Assembly: GCA_022563625.1 (NCBI GenBank) | Contig: JADFNA010000132.1 | Span: 1-5,757 of the forward strand | Direction of reading: 5' to 3' | Source of the DNA: Candidatus Zixiibacteriota bacterium | GTDB lineage: Bacteria; Zixibacteria; MSB-5A5; GN15; JACZUZ01 | Length of the DNA stretch: 5,757 nucleotides | In this document: positions 5,422-5,757 of the stretch, piece by piece | Layout of the letters: every line of letters begins with the position of its first letter | Numbering within the stretch: the stretch's first letter is position 1 | Made by a program: the position numbers and the translations under genes | The notes under the pieces: generated by a model | The model's database searches: none | What the model was told of the DNA's origin: nothing | Seen by the model: only the letters and a program-made list of their open reading frames with translations

Positions 5422-5479
5422 CCTCAGGCGCCGGCGGATGAGATAACCGCTTGATTTTTTCCGGTCGAAATGCAAGAAA

Positions 5480-5757
5480 ATGAAACCTAATAGACTCACA
5501 TTGCCAGCGCTTGCCGCGTTACTCATGATTATCTCCACCGGCGACTCTCTTGCCCAACGCCGTGACCTGGGCATACTGGACCGACCCGCGCCAGACTGGA
5601 GTGTCGAAAAGTGGCATAACCTGCCGCCTGGCAAGCAATCGCTAGACATCAGCGACTACAAAGGCAAGGTCCTTTACCTGTACTGTTTTCAGAGCTGGTG
5701 TCCCGGCTGCCACAAACATGGTTTCCCGACCCTGCAAAAAATGCTGGCGAATTTTGA
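5480..5757 (+). CDS. Exported TlpA-like thioredoxin-fold protein (3' truncated by window edge)
   Basis: The visible part is 92 residues and runs off the right edge. Residues 1-25 form a signal peptide (MKPNRLTLPALAALLMIIST, cut likely after SLA at 23-25). RPAPDW (35-40) is the usual lead-in to the AhpC/TSA-Redoxin/TlpA fold, followed by LDISDYKGKVLYLYCFQSWC and the active site WCPGC (73-77), then HKHGFPTLQKM, the helix after the CXXC. Such proteins reduce, oxidise or isomerise disulfides in the periplasm, or serve cytochrome c maturation. CPGC does not tell which. An extra Cys69 lies just before the motif. An earlier ATG at 5470 runs into a stop after six codons, and in-frame TAA at 5444-5446 rules out a longer product, so ATG 5480 is the start despite a poor Shine-Dalgarno. 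It is divergent from the flavin disulfide reductase. Confidence 0.88.
   Translation, partial: MKPNRLTLPALAALLMIISTGDSLAQRRDLGILDRPAPDWSVEKWHNLPPGKQSLDISDYKGKVLYLYCFQSWCPGCHKHGFPTLQKMLANF

Overview
The window reads as a piece of chromosome from a Gram-negative bacterium. At least four products carry export signals (a secreted His-Pro-rich protein, a transglutaminase-like protein, a probable lipoprotein and a thioredoxin-like protein), and the left edge carries what looks like the end of a type II secretion / type IV pilus assembly cluster. GC is about 55% in the right-hand flavoprotein gene but about 40-48% in the middle. The style of the genes would fit an environmental, uncultivated FCB-type lineage such as Zixibacteria. 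That placement is only an impression from protein style; no rRNA or other marker is present. No tRNA, rRNA, CRISPR array, transposase or phage gene is visible.

Layout, left to right. (1) 1-504, plus strand: the C-terminus of a GspL/PilN-like protein overlaps by ATGA the start of a GspM-like gene. That gene stops early at 370, and a plausible continuation lies in another frame up to 504, so it looks frameshifted. (2) 517-999, plus: a small exported protein with four Glu-His-Pro repeats, behind a good Shine-Dalgarno and a good sigma70-like promoter candidate. (3) 1084-2130, plus: an exported transglutaminase-like protein with an intact Cys-His-Asp triad. (4) 2152-2199 and 2655-2702: two copies of a 48-bp hairpin repeat in the same orientation, 503 bp apart, whose differences preserve pairing. 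(5) 2205-2612, minus: a four-helix membrane protein of unknown function, lying between the repeats. (6) 2733-3878, minus: a probable lipoprotein with beta-propeller-like segments. (7) 3906-5288, minus: a FAD/NAD(P) disulfide oxidoreductase of the MerA/lipoamide dehydrogenase family. (8) 5480-5757 and beyond, plus: an exported TlpA-like thioredoxin with a WCPGC motif, divergent from the flavoprotein.

Functional links are loose. The only suggestive pairing is the divergent flavin disulfide reductase and thioredoxin-like protein, which share a 146-191 bp intergenic region (depending on the flavoprotein start) containing direct and inverted repeats. The flavoprotein and lipoprotein may be co-transcribed (27-bp gap). 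The lower-GC stretch 2205-3880, bounded on one side and interrupted by hairpin repeats, looks like a lineage-specific accessory insert. I saw no clear defence, biosynthetic or mobile system.
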